Notes under the pieces: model-generated
The model's input: the letters and a program-made list of their open reading frames with translations, nothing else
What the model was told of the DNA's origin: nothing
The model's database searches: none
Made by a program: the position numbers and the translations under genes
DNA from: Clarireedia homoeocarpa
Lineage: Eukaryota > Ascomycota > Leotiomycetes > Helotiales > Rutstroemiaceae
NCBI GenBank assembly: GCA_001465935.1
Contig: LNKV01000044.1
Location: 209,709 to 273,708, forward strand
Direction: 5' to 3'
Length of the DNA stretch: 64,000 bases
Shown: positions 44,381 to 55,320 of the stretch, piece by piece
Position numbering within the stretch: position 1 is the first letter of the stretch
Layout: each line of letters starts with the position of its first letter

Positions 44381-45378
44381 TGGATCGTTTGGAATCTTTT
44401 GGAATTGCAAGATGAGGAATTGGCGAGAAAGATGTTTGAGGAGGAATATTGATGATTGACAGCCATGGCGGGCAACGCCTCACATTTAAGTGAGCGATTG
44501 AGGGATTGAACACAACTAAGGTGAGTTGGGAGGAGAGCTGACCTGAGTTGAGAGGAGAGCTGAAGGCACAAGAGCTTGGGCTTACATCACATCAAGTGAG
44601 AAGAGAATTGGCGAACCTCGAGTCACTTTGAACGAGAAGTGGTCGATTCTGAGCTGAAGAGCTGAAAAGCTGATTTGAGCCATTTCTTACGTGACAGTGC
44701 ATCGCGAAGTCGGATTGAGCAGGTTCGAAAAGCCTTGGGAGCCGTGTGCATGTGCATGTGCATGTGCATGGAGCAATATCGACGTTATATTGACGTTCGT
44801 AGGGTGATGGGTGATCGGTGAAGCAGGGTGGCAGTCACACATCCGTGCAGTAAGCTGACAGTGCGGGGTCACGGCGGTGCACCAACGAGAGGAGGAGGAA
44901 TGCTACCTCAGGCTACCCCACATCACGAAGTCACATGCTTTCGTGACGTGTGTGTGTGTGCAGCTCCTAACCACGCTAACCTTAGACCAGATCTTTACAC
45001 TTTTTCCCCGCGCGCCCTTTGGCCGACAGGAAAGCTGACAGGAAAGATAGCGAACGCAGGGCTCGAGGAGTACAACGCACAATGATGATAGATAAACATC
45101 CGATTTTCGCTCCTTGCATTTGCATGTGCAGTGGGATTGGGATTGGCGTATAAGTATGAGCAAGTTGCTTTGAATATTTCCAGTATCGCCCTCGTTCTGT
45201 CCTCGTTCTTCTTCAAGTCTTCAATTTACACTCAACATTACAAGTTTTCTACTACAGATCGTGTGTCGTCCTTCTACTCGCTTCGTCTCTTGAGTCCGAA
45301 TCCCAGATTCAATCTTAGCAGATCCATCCTGCATAACGCAACTCTCGCCAGCCCAACTCCAATCCATCCCACCTCAGA
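44381..45378. other. divergent promoter region, DJ-1/PfpI (-) and GFA (+)
   Basis: No gene supported. It holds the upstream regions of both genes. A TGTGCA repeat (listed separately) and two copies of a GAGGAGAGCTGA word at 44530-44562 are present. Confidence 0.5.
44745..44770. repeat. TGTGCA hexanucleotide repeat
   Basis: Four tandem TGTGCA units upstream of the DJ-1/PfpI gene. Confidence 0.8.
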
Positions 45379-45990
45379 ATGGCCGACGTGACCCCCTCCT
45401 CCCGCAAACCCTACCACGGCTCCTGCCACTGCGGTCTCACCCGCTACGTAGTTTTCCTGACCCTTCCACCCACCAACCTCGACCCCAAAGCGCCCTCCAC
45501 TAGCACCGTGCGACTCCGCAAATGCAACTGCACGACCTGCCACAAAATGGGGCTCTTCCACGTCCGGGTCCCCTCCCCTGCTGATGATTTCCTCCTCCTA
45601 TCTCCCACCAAAGATTTCGAAAAAGCAGGGCTGCGCTCTTATCGCTGTTTTGAGGCGGTATATAACTGGTTGTTTTGCGGGACGTGTGGGGTGAGATGCT
45701 TTGCGTATAACGGGGAGGCAGAGACGGTGAAGGTGGATTTGGCGGCATTGGGTGTTAAGGGGTTGAATGGGGAGGTGCTGGGAGAGACGGAGGTTTGGAG
45801 GCTGAAGAAGGAGGGATGGGTGGAGGGGCATCATAATTATTTGTCGGTTAATGCGACGTCGTTGGACGCGGGTCAGGAGGGGTGTGATTTGAGGGAGTGG
45901 CATGAGAAAGGTTGGATTACTTATATAGATACTTTGGATCAGAAGGAGGAGAATAGGAATGGGAAGCCGTTTAGAGGGGGAATGTATTGA
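45379..45990 (+). CDS. GFA/CENP-V family zinc protein
   Basis: Member of the glutathione-dependent formaldehyde-activating (GFA)/CENP-V family, small zinc-binding proteins often of unknown substrate. The single exon gives 203 residues. Zinc ligands are visible as three groups: Cys16 and Cys18 in GSCHCG, Cys49, Cys51 and Cys54 in KCNCTTCHK, and Cys100 and Cys103 in FCGTCGVRCF. This is the complete pattern for two zinc ions. A fungal subgroup of this family has the same extension after the core (HHNYLSVNATSLDAGQ) and this length. The first third of the gene is rich in C-ending codons, the rest much less. True formaldehyde activation should not be assumed. Confidence 0.9.
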   Translation: MADVTPSSRKPYHGSCHCGLTRYVVFLTLPPTNLDPKAPSTSTVRLRKCNCTTCHKMGLFHVRVPSPADDFLLLSPTKDFEKAGLRSYRCFEAVYNWLFCGTCGVRCFAYNGEAETVKVDLAALGVKGLNGEVLGETEVWRLKKEGWVEGHHNYLSVNATSLDAGQEGCDLREWHEKGWITYIDTLDQKEENRNGKPFRGGMY

Positions 45991-46177
45991 TCGTGACCAG
46001 TCGTGTTCTGTCGTGGATAAGAGAGTCCTTCGTTGATGGTTGGGTGAGCAAGACGGCTTTCGTTTCGTCGCGGCGGAGTCAATGACCTTATGTATGTTTA
46101 CACTCTACTGCGAATAAGATATATCCCACTCAAAATTGCTCTTCACAATCTACCACCTCAATCATACCCAACTCCCC

Positions 46178-47194
46178 TCACAACTTACTACCCACCCACT
46201 TCGGCTTCCTCTTCTCCACAAAACTCCTCACCCCCTCCCTCATATTCTCCTCCCCATCCATCCTCGCATACAGCCCCTCCTCCAAGATTCTCGTCCCCTC
46301 TTCCGCCCCAACACCCTCCCACCCCAAATTCACCCCCTTCCTCGAAACAATCACACTATCAGGACTATTCGCCACCACCATTTCCGCCAGCTCCAATGCT
46401 GCTTCTACCGCTTTCCCTTTAGGAACGACTTTGTTCACTAATCCCCATTTCTCCGCCTCTTGTGCATCGACTCTACGGCCTGTCAACGCCATCTCCATTG
46501 CGCGTTGACGGCCTACCGTGCGCACTAGGCGCGTGAGTGCACCTGCGACGGCTACTACGCCGATTCTATGGAGTGTCAGTAGGTAGTCCTGTTCATTAAC
46601 ACGCACGGTAAAACCACAACAAGTATCAGGACCTCCAAGCAGTAAATCTCCCAACGAGCAACACCAACACCTCAAAAACCTTTTCAAAATAATTAAAAAA
46701 AAAAAAAAAAAACAGAAGCAAAAATTCACTCACTTAACCTCCGGCAACGCAAACCCCGCCCCCTCCTCCGCAACCACCATATCCGCATTAACAATCATCT
46801 CACACCCGCCCCCAAAACAAATCCCATTAACCGCACAAACCACCGGTTTCTTCCCGTCCCTCCTGCTCAAGCCACCAAACCCCGCTTTCGGCATCCAGTC
46901 TTGTCGTTTCTCCTTCCCCCCCTCCTCTCTTTTCTGATTCCGCCCATCCCATTCCTTCAAATCGGCGCCCGCGCAAAACGCGCGTCCGGTTCCGGTCAGC
47001 ACCGCGCAGAGGAGTGTAGCCTCTGCATCGTACCATTGGAAGAGCGAGTCCAGCTCGCGGTGCGTGGTGGAATCGAGGCAGTTAAGGGATTTGGGGCGGT
47101 TGATTGTGATGAGGAGAATGGAGGGACGGGGGAAGGAGATGAGTGTGTTGGTTGTGGTGGGAGGGGGGTTGGTGAATTGGGGTTGGCTGGACAT
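46178..47194 (-). CDS. enoyl-CoA hydratase/isomerase family protein, two exons
   Basis: Crotonase-fold enzyme. Exons 47194-46734 and 46565-46178 join in frame to 282 residues; the join gives ALPEVKIGVVAVAGALTRLV. The oxyanion-hole segments are visible: GRAFCAGADLKEW (about residues 70-82) and NGICFGGGCEMIVNADMVVA (about 122-141), with the Glu after GGGC in the place of one catalytic Glu. GFALPEVKIG then matches the region carrying the second catalytic Glu. No clear peroxisomal SKL is present; the C terminus is GSKL, which is close to a PTS1 tripeptide (SKL is the last three residues), so peroxisomal targeting is likely. The 168-base intron carries an 18-base A run. Hydratase, isomerase or carnitinyl-CoA-type activity cannot be told apart here. 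Confidence 0.92.
46695..46712. repeat. poly-A run of 18 in an intron
   Basis: Eighteen consecutive A on the plus strand, so a poly-T tract inside the hydratase gene intron, close to its donor. Confidence 0.9.
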
Positions 47195-47780
47195 TGTTTT
47201 TTTTGGGTGTGGGGGGAGATTTTTTGAGGGGATTTTGGGATTGGGGATGGGATTATATAATGGGAAGATTTCTTTGTGGAAGATTGAGGTTTGTCTATGA
47301 AAGTAAGTGATATGATATATAAATGATGTCTAGTCACATACTGTACATCAAGAAACAATCTATGAAGCTTAAGCAAGCAATAGGCAGGGATGCTTACTCG
47401 GACCGAGGTTCATTTAGTACTTGAGGACCGAAAACTGTGAACACGCCAGGAAAATACTCAATAATGAACAGGAAATACTCCTTTGTTTGATTTGCGCTTA
47501 GTGAGAGTGAGTAAAAGATTATCAAATCCTCGTCTCTAGTTGTTAGGTATTTGTGTCAATTCGGCTCGCGAACTCGTGAATCGCTGCCAAGGACATTGCG
47601 AAGCATTATGCTGACCGGAAAACGATACAATTAACGCAGCAACTCTTCTATTTGGCAACGTGATGGATTGAATAGGTAAGAATTAGTGTGCTGCTCGCTG
47701 AATACTGAACCAGACTTCATTTTTCATCATTCGTCACATCATATGTAAAGACTTCTGGTATCTGCAACGCATAATCATAT
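47195..47780. other. intergenic
   Basis: No gene seen. Holds the hydratase promoter and the 3' region of the HAUS6-like gene. Confidence 0.5.
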
Positions 47781-50320
47781 CTACGCATCCTCCTCATCAT
47801 CATCCTGTTCCATCTCATCCCCGTCACTCTCCGCCAAAGCCCTCCTATCCATTGCCGCCGGACTTGTCGCAATCCTCGGTCTACTCATAAAAACACTCTC
47901 ATAATCCACATCACCATCCATCAATTCTTCCCTATCAATCGCGGGCGTAGGCGGCTCTTCCTCTTCCACCTTGGGAAAGACTTTTGACTGTCTCTGTTTC
48001 CTCTTATCCTCCTTCAAACTCTTTCTCCTATCCAACTGAGCCTTTTTCTGCACTGCTTCGAATCCAGCCATTGATTGACGGGTACGCTCTATAAGGTCAG
48101 CGTGCTTGTCTTCTTCTGTGGGCAACTTCTTGGCTGGTGAGGGCTTAGGTTTTAAACTCAATCGGTCCATGTCTGGTAAGTCATCAAATTCGTCGTTGAG
48201 GTCGGAATATTTGAGATTCGAAGTACGTGCCATAGTCAGACGCGTTCGCTCTGCTAGTGACAGTGTACGCTTAGGCTTAATTGGAGATGGCGATGCGGCA
48301 GAGATGGAATTTAAGATCTGTTCAGCTTGATCCAGCTCGGGGATGATCATTTTTGGGGGTTCCTGAAATTCGGCAGGATCTTGAATAGGTGGTGAAATCT
48401 TTACAGGGGAGGTAGCTGCACGTTTGATTGTTGGCGGAACTTTGATTTCACTCTTCTCATCTTCAGTACTGGGCGCAGAACTCATAGACATTGGACGATG
48501 GTGAGTCTTCACACTTCTTGATGATTTCCGTATAGGAGGGCGCCATTTTCCCGGGGTCGAAGTAGCCGATTCAGATAATCTTTCCTCCTGGACCTCTGAT
48601 GATGTCTCTTGGAGTCGATGTGTCGAAGTAACCGCTTCAGATGATCTTTCATCCTGGGGTTCTGGCGATGTGTTTGTCGATCGACGTGCCAAAGTGGCAA
48701 CGGAAATTGGAGTGCGGGACAATTTTACTCGCGGAGTGATTGCTGAATGCTGGTGATCAAAGGCAGAAGTCGGAAGGCTCTCTGGGACTTCTTTGGGTTG
48801 TGTATTTGATTGCTCAACTTGCGGTGATATGGAGAAGGACCTCGAAAATTGATTTTCCCCCTCATTTGGTGAGACGAGTTCATCAAGTGACATATCCGCA
48901 TTCTCCGGAGAAGTTACGGGCATAGATTCTCGTGCGGAGTGATTTGATCTCAAGGGTCGCACCAGAGCCTGCTTCGGCTTGTTGACCTCTTTCAATGCAT
49001 ACCAGGTCGCTTCAATTAAAGCAGTATATTCCTCCAATGCTACACTGCTTAGATTTCCGGACTGGGCTGAAGTTGACCTTCCAACCTGTAATGACTGATG
49101 CCCATTTAAATCAATTTTTATACCCTTCTCATTGACCGGAGTAGCTAGTGATTTCTTTGTTGGTGATTTGGTACCATTTTGAGTCAAAATTCTCCCAAAA
49201 TCCTGCCATCTGGCAAGTCGAGTCTCTTGGTCCTTGACTCGTGTGTCCAATTGTTCCACAAGTCCAGAATAGTCACTTCCTTCGGTGTCTGATACAGTCC
49301 CGTCCTCAACCGATTTCCAAAGTTTATCGAATCGGGCCCCTAACATTCCTTCCCGGCTTGATTTGTTATCGCCATTTAGAATCGTCTCTAACCATTCATT
49401 GCTCCCTGACCAGTTTTTGCGAAGCTTACTTTGCAAGGCTCTCGTTTCTCTCTCAGAGAGCCCTGCCTGAAATCCATCTGCCTCCGCTGCTTCGCTCAAC
49501 TGTCTTTGCCGTTGAGAAATTTGTTCGTCTTTGAAATTTAAGAGATTCGCAAAATCGTTGTATTTAGCCCTCAAAATATCTTTATCCGCCAGGTGTTTGG
49601 ATACTGATACTTTGTGTGCCAAGATCAATGCAGACAGTAGAGTCCTTTCTCCTGTATAAGAAAAATTCTCCAATGCCAGCTGCTGTGCAATGGCTTCATA
49701 GCGTCCAGATGTATCACTTTGAACGGCTTTCTTGAGAACGACATTGGAAAATACTGCCAAAACTTCCTCCAGTTTTTCGCCCTTGCACTCGTCCAACATG
49801 GTCTTTCTCAGAACTGTATCGCGCCCTAGGATTCCATTTTTCTTCGCCTGCTCGAGACATCGAAATAATGCGGTGCGTAAATTCAAGGATTGAAGAGGCT
49901 CTAGTGGTGGGAAGAATGGCTGTAGCTTCTACATATAAAATTAGCCAAGAAAGATATAGCATAGCGGGAAAAGGAATTGTGCATTAGATGGCATACATTC
50001 TGGGTTTCTTCTGGGTCCCAGATCGCGAAAAGCTGGTACAAAGCCCATTCTACACACTGTATTCGTTTCTTTTGATTCTGCTGGGCATCTTTGGTAGAGA
50101 AAGTCACTGCTGTAATTTCTGGCCAGTCTTCTCGCAGATCCAATTCCAAAAGTCGAAGATTGGTTATGAATAAATTGACATTTGAGGGGCCAGGTGTAGG
50201 TTGGGCATTAGAAGTTGAAGGTTGCTTCAAAACGTTCGTACTCGCGGTTGAAGTGGTTGATGCGGTTGGCTGGCGGAGACTCCTCGTTCGTCCAAGAGGA
50301 TTAAAGGTCGAGACAGACAT
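47781..50320 (-). CDS. HAUS6-like augmin subunit, two exons
   Basis: Probable subunit 6 of the augmin complex, which recruits gamma-tubulin to spindle microtubules for branching nucleation. Exons 50320-49997 and 49928-47781 join in frame to 823 residues; the join reads EETQNKLQPFFPPLEPLQSL. The first 250 residues match the HAUS6 N-terminal family: LFITNLRLLELDLREDWPEI, then RIQCVEWALYQLFAIWDPEE, LNLRTALFRCLEQAKKNGIL and VLRKTMLDECKGEKLEEVLA. A helical region follows to about 420, then a long disordered, Ser/Pro-rich tail with many Ser-Pro and Thr-Pro sites (possible Cdk targets), a charged coiled stretch near 720-760 and an acidic end. The family call rests on recalled similarity, not a search. 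Confidence 0.82.
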
Positions 50321-52183
50321 TTTGTTAGTCTCCTGCGACTTGTTTCTGATAACAACATGTTATCGTAACGATTTATGAACTCGTTGTGGAAGACGTTCGC
50401 TTCCAGTGTAAACATTCATCTGCAGGATAGTTTAAGGCCTCAGCACGTGAAGTGTCAGAAAACGGTAAAACAAATGCTTGGCATTCGATGCTTGGCATTC
50501 GATGCTGGTGTACTTGGCACTTGGCGATTGGAAAGGGTCCCTTTTCCTTTCAACGTCAGTCCTCATACTCCATGCTTTACTTTCTTCACCTCTTTCTTAG
50601 ATTTCGTGTATATGGGAAGCGATGCCTTCTCGGCGCTCTACAGCCAGGAAGGAATACATGCATGCATGGATTTGTCCGACTGATTATGTATACGGCTGTT
50701 ACAAAAGAATCCCAACCACAGCATCGCAACACCCAAAAAGATGCGACGTTGAAGTTGCCGTATCCAAAAAGCTGGGACGAGTGTCCACAGCTACAGGTAG
50801 CCCAACATCGCACATACAGGCGCGACTCCACCTGAGCACCCACGCATTGCGCCCCTGTCGACTACGCCTTTATCCGCGTCGCAGGTCGCTGCATGCGAAG
50901 CCGCTCATTACCTATGTCCACGGGCATATGAGCCCACTCATGTATCTCGCGTTGGATAGTATTTGATCTAGACACATCAATGCAGCAATAGATGCAGCTT
51001 GTGGCTGTGAGGATGTTTCTATGCAGCGGTGCACGAGTTATGCGACTAGAAAACCATCTTTTACGATGCCACAGCAATTTCTTAGTGCCGTTGATTTGTT
51101 TGTACTTTTATTTCATGACCTTAGGGATATTTTCTGTAACAATTCAAGTGGCTGTACAGTTTATATGAGATCAAACCAGTTTCACAAAGACAGCCAAACT
51201 CAATCCGAAAGACACGTATCCCCTTAATCAAATGTCTTTTCATTTGAGATCTCTTCCCCCCAAATTCAATGAAACCCCACCGCCATACATTTCTAGAGCG
51301 AAGCCGTGCTTTACAAGCATAAGAAGTAATAGCATGAGATCAATCTTCGCCTCAGTGTGAGGCCTGGAAGAGCAAACTTCACATCCGATCTGGTCTAGTA
51401 GGGGTATCTTTGGGCTCTACTTGTATATCTATTCTCGGACACGAGTACCGTAAATGGCCAACCCTTTTTCATCCTACCAAGAAACACATGCAATTACTAC
51501 CACTTATACTCCCCAGTTCAAGGTGCGGGACAGTTCTTTTGACTGGCGAATTGCTCTCGAAGCCCTCTAGGGCTTCCACACAAGCCATTTAGGTGAGGCA
51601 TAGCTGGTCAACTCCTTGTCGATCTCGTGATGATGCGCCAGTACGGCCCATTCGGTTCGGTCGGTTCCATAGCGTCAACCTATTTCGAGAGCAGATTGAG
51701 ATAATGCGTTTTGTTTCTTTATATTTGATGACGACATTTCTTGAAAATTTCACGCATTCTTTCTCCTTACTATTCCCGGGGCCGATTGATGGCGAAGAGC
51801 TTTGGAAATACATTGCTAGATTTTTTTCAGTGGTGCGGAGAGTCCCAAGGCACAACGGAAAATTAACAAATATCACGTTCTTCATATAATTTAAAATGGG
51901 GTTGCTCGCTATTCTACAATCGATTGCAGCTTGGTTTTATGATTTCATACTAGTAGTAGTCATGTTGTGAAAGACATCTTTCCGAGCATTTCAATGGCTA
52001 TTCCGGCACGGTAGATCCTAGTAAATCGCGCAACGGACGAAAACTGTGTCGGTCGCTCCCTAGGCTAAATCATCTCTAGAGAGAAGATATCTAGATCTTT
52101 TTGTATATTTCTCGGGATAGGTACATCACGTGCCATAAAGCCTCCCGAGTCGGGGTAGGTCAATTCGCTATTTATGGTAAGAA

Positions 52184-52566
52184 TACGGAAGTTTGATTCA
52201 GACTCGATGAGAGTACCCTGTATCTATAGCGCCGTAAGTCTATAAATTTAGTGGGCCAATTTTTAGGAAAACACCCCGTGATTACAGGGTATAAGCACTA
52301 TAATTCAGTGGTCTCTACTTTCTGATTGGATACTTTAGAAAACAAGCTGTTGTGCCCTGTAAATACAGGCTCTGAGCGCAGCAATTCTGCTGAATAACAA
52401 GCTGTTGGGCCCTGTAAATACAGGCTCTGAGCGCAGCAATTCTACTGAATAACAAGTGTCTCATTGACCGATTTAGCGGATTACGAGTAGGCCTATAAAT
52501 ACAGGGCCTTAAAACGCTTGTGCTTTCAACAGGGCATTCTCATCGAGTCTGAATCAAACTTTCGTA
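52184..52566. mobile_element. MITE-like element with 38-base terminal inverted repeats
   Basis: The two ends are inverted copies of each other: 52184-52221 and 52529-52566 match at 35 of 38 positions, both containing GTTTGATTCAGACTCGATGA in the left orientation. The element is about 383 bases and has no coding capacity. TA occurs at both outer edges, which would fit a Tc1/mariner-type target duplication, though the exact edges are uncertain: beyond the right end, 52571-52580 (ACTTCCGTAT) again mirrors the left edge ATACGGAAGT. Inside are two tandem 55-base units and four small palindromes built on CCCTGTA...TACAGG. This is the structure of a non-autonomous DNA transposon. Confidence 0.85.
52341..52450. 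repeat. two tandem 55-base units inside the MITE
   Basis: Units 52341-52395 and 52396-52450 differ at two of 55 positions. Each holds the palindrome CCTGTAAATACAGG and a GAGCGCAGCAATTCT segment. A truncated third start (AACAAG) follows. Confidence 0.95.
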
Positions 52567-53033
52567 TCACACTTCCGTATATGAGCCATTAAAATCGGGG
52601 ATGAAATGCCGGACCTAATAACGAATGGGAACGCGTAAGATGTAGGTCGCTTGGTTGGAGTCTATGAAATTATTCCTAATGTGTGGAGACTACCAATCCG
52701 TACATTCAAGATAAGTTTGGCCTGCCACGCAATAAGATGCAGACTCTTCCCCGGTTCCCTAGAGCATCTTTCTCTCTCCTCCTATTTCTTTTACCTCTGT
52801 ATCTGTGCAAATATTTTTTCCTTTTTTGTTACTGAACTTTTCTTCCGTTACTTACAGAGCCGCTTTTCTTGGCATCCTGTAAGGCTGAATTGGATATACC
52901 TTTCATCACCACTACACTCGTTGAACTATTCATCTCTTATTCTTTTTTCTTCGGTTCTGGTTGAGACGAATCAAAAACACGCGCCTATTTCTTCCCAACT
53001 CTTGCAAACATTCTGGCTTGGCGTACTTCAAAG

Positions 53034-54583
53034 ATGAAGCAAAACATCCTATTCGGTCTTGCGGCCGGCATTGCCTCAATTACTTCAGCTGCCGCTACTG
53101 GTACACCAGTCCTGGCTGCTAGAGCTTCTTCAACTGCCAGTGTCGAGGCTGTCACAATCTCCGGAAATGGTAAGTGAGAAACGGGAGCGATGTTTAATGC
53201 ACTACTAATATATAGTAGCTTTCTACAAAGGTAGTGACCGGTTCTATATCCGCGGTGTTGATTATCAACCTGGTAAGACTATATCAAGAAGCATGAAGCA
53301 ATTCAACAGCTAACTAGATATTCAGGTGGAGGAACTGGTAAAACTTCTGATCCTATTGCAAACGCCACTGCGTGTAAACGAGACATCGAATACTTCACGG
53401 AACTGGGTATCAATACCATTCGTGTTTATACTGTTGACAACACAGCCGACCATGACGAATGTATGAATGCTCTAGCCGATGCAGGAATTTATCTGGTTTT
53501 GGATACCGATACTCCACTCTATTCGCTCAACAGAAATGAGCCCAAGGAATCTTATAATAGTGTCTACTTGCAAAGTGTTTTCGCCACGATTGACAAATTT
53601 GCAAACTACACCAACACTCTTGCCTTCCTTTCTGGTAATGAGATCATCAACAACGTCAACAATACCGATTGTGCTCCATATGTCAAGGCTGTTGTACGAG
53701 ATATGAAGCAATATATTGGTAGCCGTGGTTACAGGTCCATCCCGGTTGGTTATTCAGCTGCCGACGTAGCGTCCAACCAATACATCTTGGCCGAGTATTT
53801 GAACTGTGGCACCGATGATGAACGATCCGACTTCTATTCAATCAACGACTATTCGTGGTGTGACCCCTCCTCATACACTACATCCGGCTGGGACATCCTC
53901 GTCAAGAACTATACCGGATACAGCATTCCTCTTTTGTAAGTATACATCTAGTGCCATTGTCCGTAATATTAATTTTATTTTATAGTATGTCGGAATTCGG
54001 ATGCATTACCAACACCCGCAAGTTTACCGAAATTGCTGCCCTTTACAGCGACGATATGACCCCAGTCTTTTCCGGTGGACTTGTTTACGAATATTCGAAC
54101 GAAGGCAACGGATATGGACTTGTTGACATCACTAATGGTGTAGTCTCAAAGACCGATCAGTTCACTTATCTTAAGGCTGCGTACCAGAACACCACCAATC
54201 CAACTGGCGATGGCGGAGCAACTACCACAAAAGGGTCTGCATCCACTTGCCCAACTGAATCCTCTGAGTGGGATGTCTCTGGTGATGCCCTTCCAGCAAT
54301 TCCAACTCCAGCTGAGAAGTATATGACTGAGGGTGCCGGAACTGGACCTGGATTGGACGGCGCTGGATCCCAAGAAGCCGGCGATACTGAGAACGAATCC
54401 CAAGGTACTGCTACCGCTGGCTCGGGAGCTGCTACTTATACCGCCTCATCTGGATCTTCGGGATCTACCTCAACCAAGGGCTCAAAGAGTGCTGCGGGTA
54501 GAAATGCTGAGATTGACATTAACGCTTTCGGAGTTGTGGTGGCTTCCATTGCTGGTATGGTCGCTGGTATGATGTTGATCTAG
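53034..54583 (+). CDS. GH72 1,3-beta-glucanosyltransferase, GPI-anchored, four exons
   Basis: Gas/Gel-type enzyme that cuts and rejoins beta-1,3-glucan chains in the cell wall. Exons 53034-53169, 53219-53272, 53326-53935 and 53986-54583 join in frame to 465 residues. A signal peptide covers about residues 1-20 (ILFGLAAGIASITSAAA). The joins restore NAFYKGSDRFYIRGVDYQPG and PLFMSEFGC. The catalytic acid/base is Glu169 in SGNEI and the nucleophile Glu270 in SEFG. A Ser/Thr/Gly-rich tail leads to a C-terminal hydrophobic stretch (INAFGVVVASIAGMVAGMML), the signal for GPI anchoring near the SKSAAGRN segment. The cysteine-rich X8/CBM43 module of longer members is absent, so this is the short, Gel1-like branch. 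Two acceptors (TAGTAG) compete at intron 1; the second fits the family better. Confidence 0.96.
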
Positions 54584-55320
54584 ACTGAGTTTTTTGTGTA
54601 TTTGAGGTAGAAATGGTGCAGCGGAAAATTTGTTTTGTTCTTAGGCTTTACTTTATCTTCATTCGTTCATAGATTAGTATATATGAAACAATGTTCATGA
54701 TAATATTCACTCCATATTCTTGGTTATTTGGCTTCACTCTCCGTTGTAACTTGTTTGCTTCCGATGAGCCCTGTTGGTTTTCTCCTATTCGTCCAATTCC
54801 AATTGTTCATCAGGTGTTCTCTAGATATGTTCATCACTCAGTTATAACTTTTAACTGTGTGCGCTTGTTCAATAAAACAAGTAACAAACAATACCTCAAG
54901 TGAGCCGAACATCTTTGAAGTACAGAATAGGGTGAATCAATTTCTGCGGCGATGTCTGCTGTATAAAATACACATGCAAGTCACTGCGGAGGTCACAGAC
55001 ATCAGAAGTAGGAAAATCCTCATGCTATGGCACATTCACTGGGTTTAAGATCTCAGCTTACTACATCACTACTATAGTACTGTTCTCTGAGTGTGCCTTC
55101 CAAGTTTGGTGAATAGATCTTCGTTTATTTTGAGATATCCAAACTTCATTTGTGTTCATACATGAGATGAATCAGTTGTTCATCCATCCCATCTAGCGTA
55201 CAGCTGAACATACATAAATAGCCACCTCCTTCTTTTCCTCTGCTGTTTCTTTTCTTCTGCTGTTTCATTTCATGACTATCTGAATATTCTCATTCAAGAA
55301 CTGCAATCCAACTTAGAAAC
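54584..55320. other. intergenic
   Basis: No gene seen. Holds the GH72 3' region and, near 55225-55300, a CT-rich leader with TCTGCTGTTTC repeated twice before the next start codon. Confidence 0.5.

Larger units (their letters stand above)
50321..53033. other. intergenic with MITE-like element
   Basis: No gene supported in 2.7 kb. A 14-base word (GCTTGGCATTCGAT) occurs twice in a row at about 50476-50503. A MITE-like element at 52184-52566 is listed separately. The last 300 bases, CT-rich, are the likely leader of the GH72 gene. Confidence 0.5.

Noticed and set aside
44381..44410. Ten-codon N-terminal extension of the DJ-1/PfpI protein
   Set aside because: The extension begins with TTG, not ATG; the ATG at 44380 fits the family start.
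44714..44735. GGTTCGAAA box resembling a tRNA B box
   Set aside because: No A box, acceptor stem or anticodon arm could be folded around it. I found no convincing tRNA or rRNA gene in the window.
45274..45903. Minus-strand frames over the GFA-family gene
   Set aside because: Antisense to a gene with a complete zinc-ligand pattern.
52341..52450. Two tandem 55-base units with palindromes, CRISPR-like at first sight
   Set aside because: Only two adjacent units without spacers, inside an element with inverted ends, in a eukaryotic genome. It is part of a MITE-like element.
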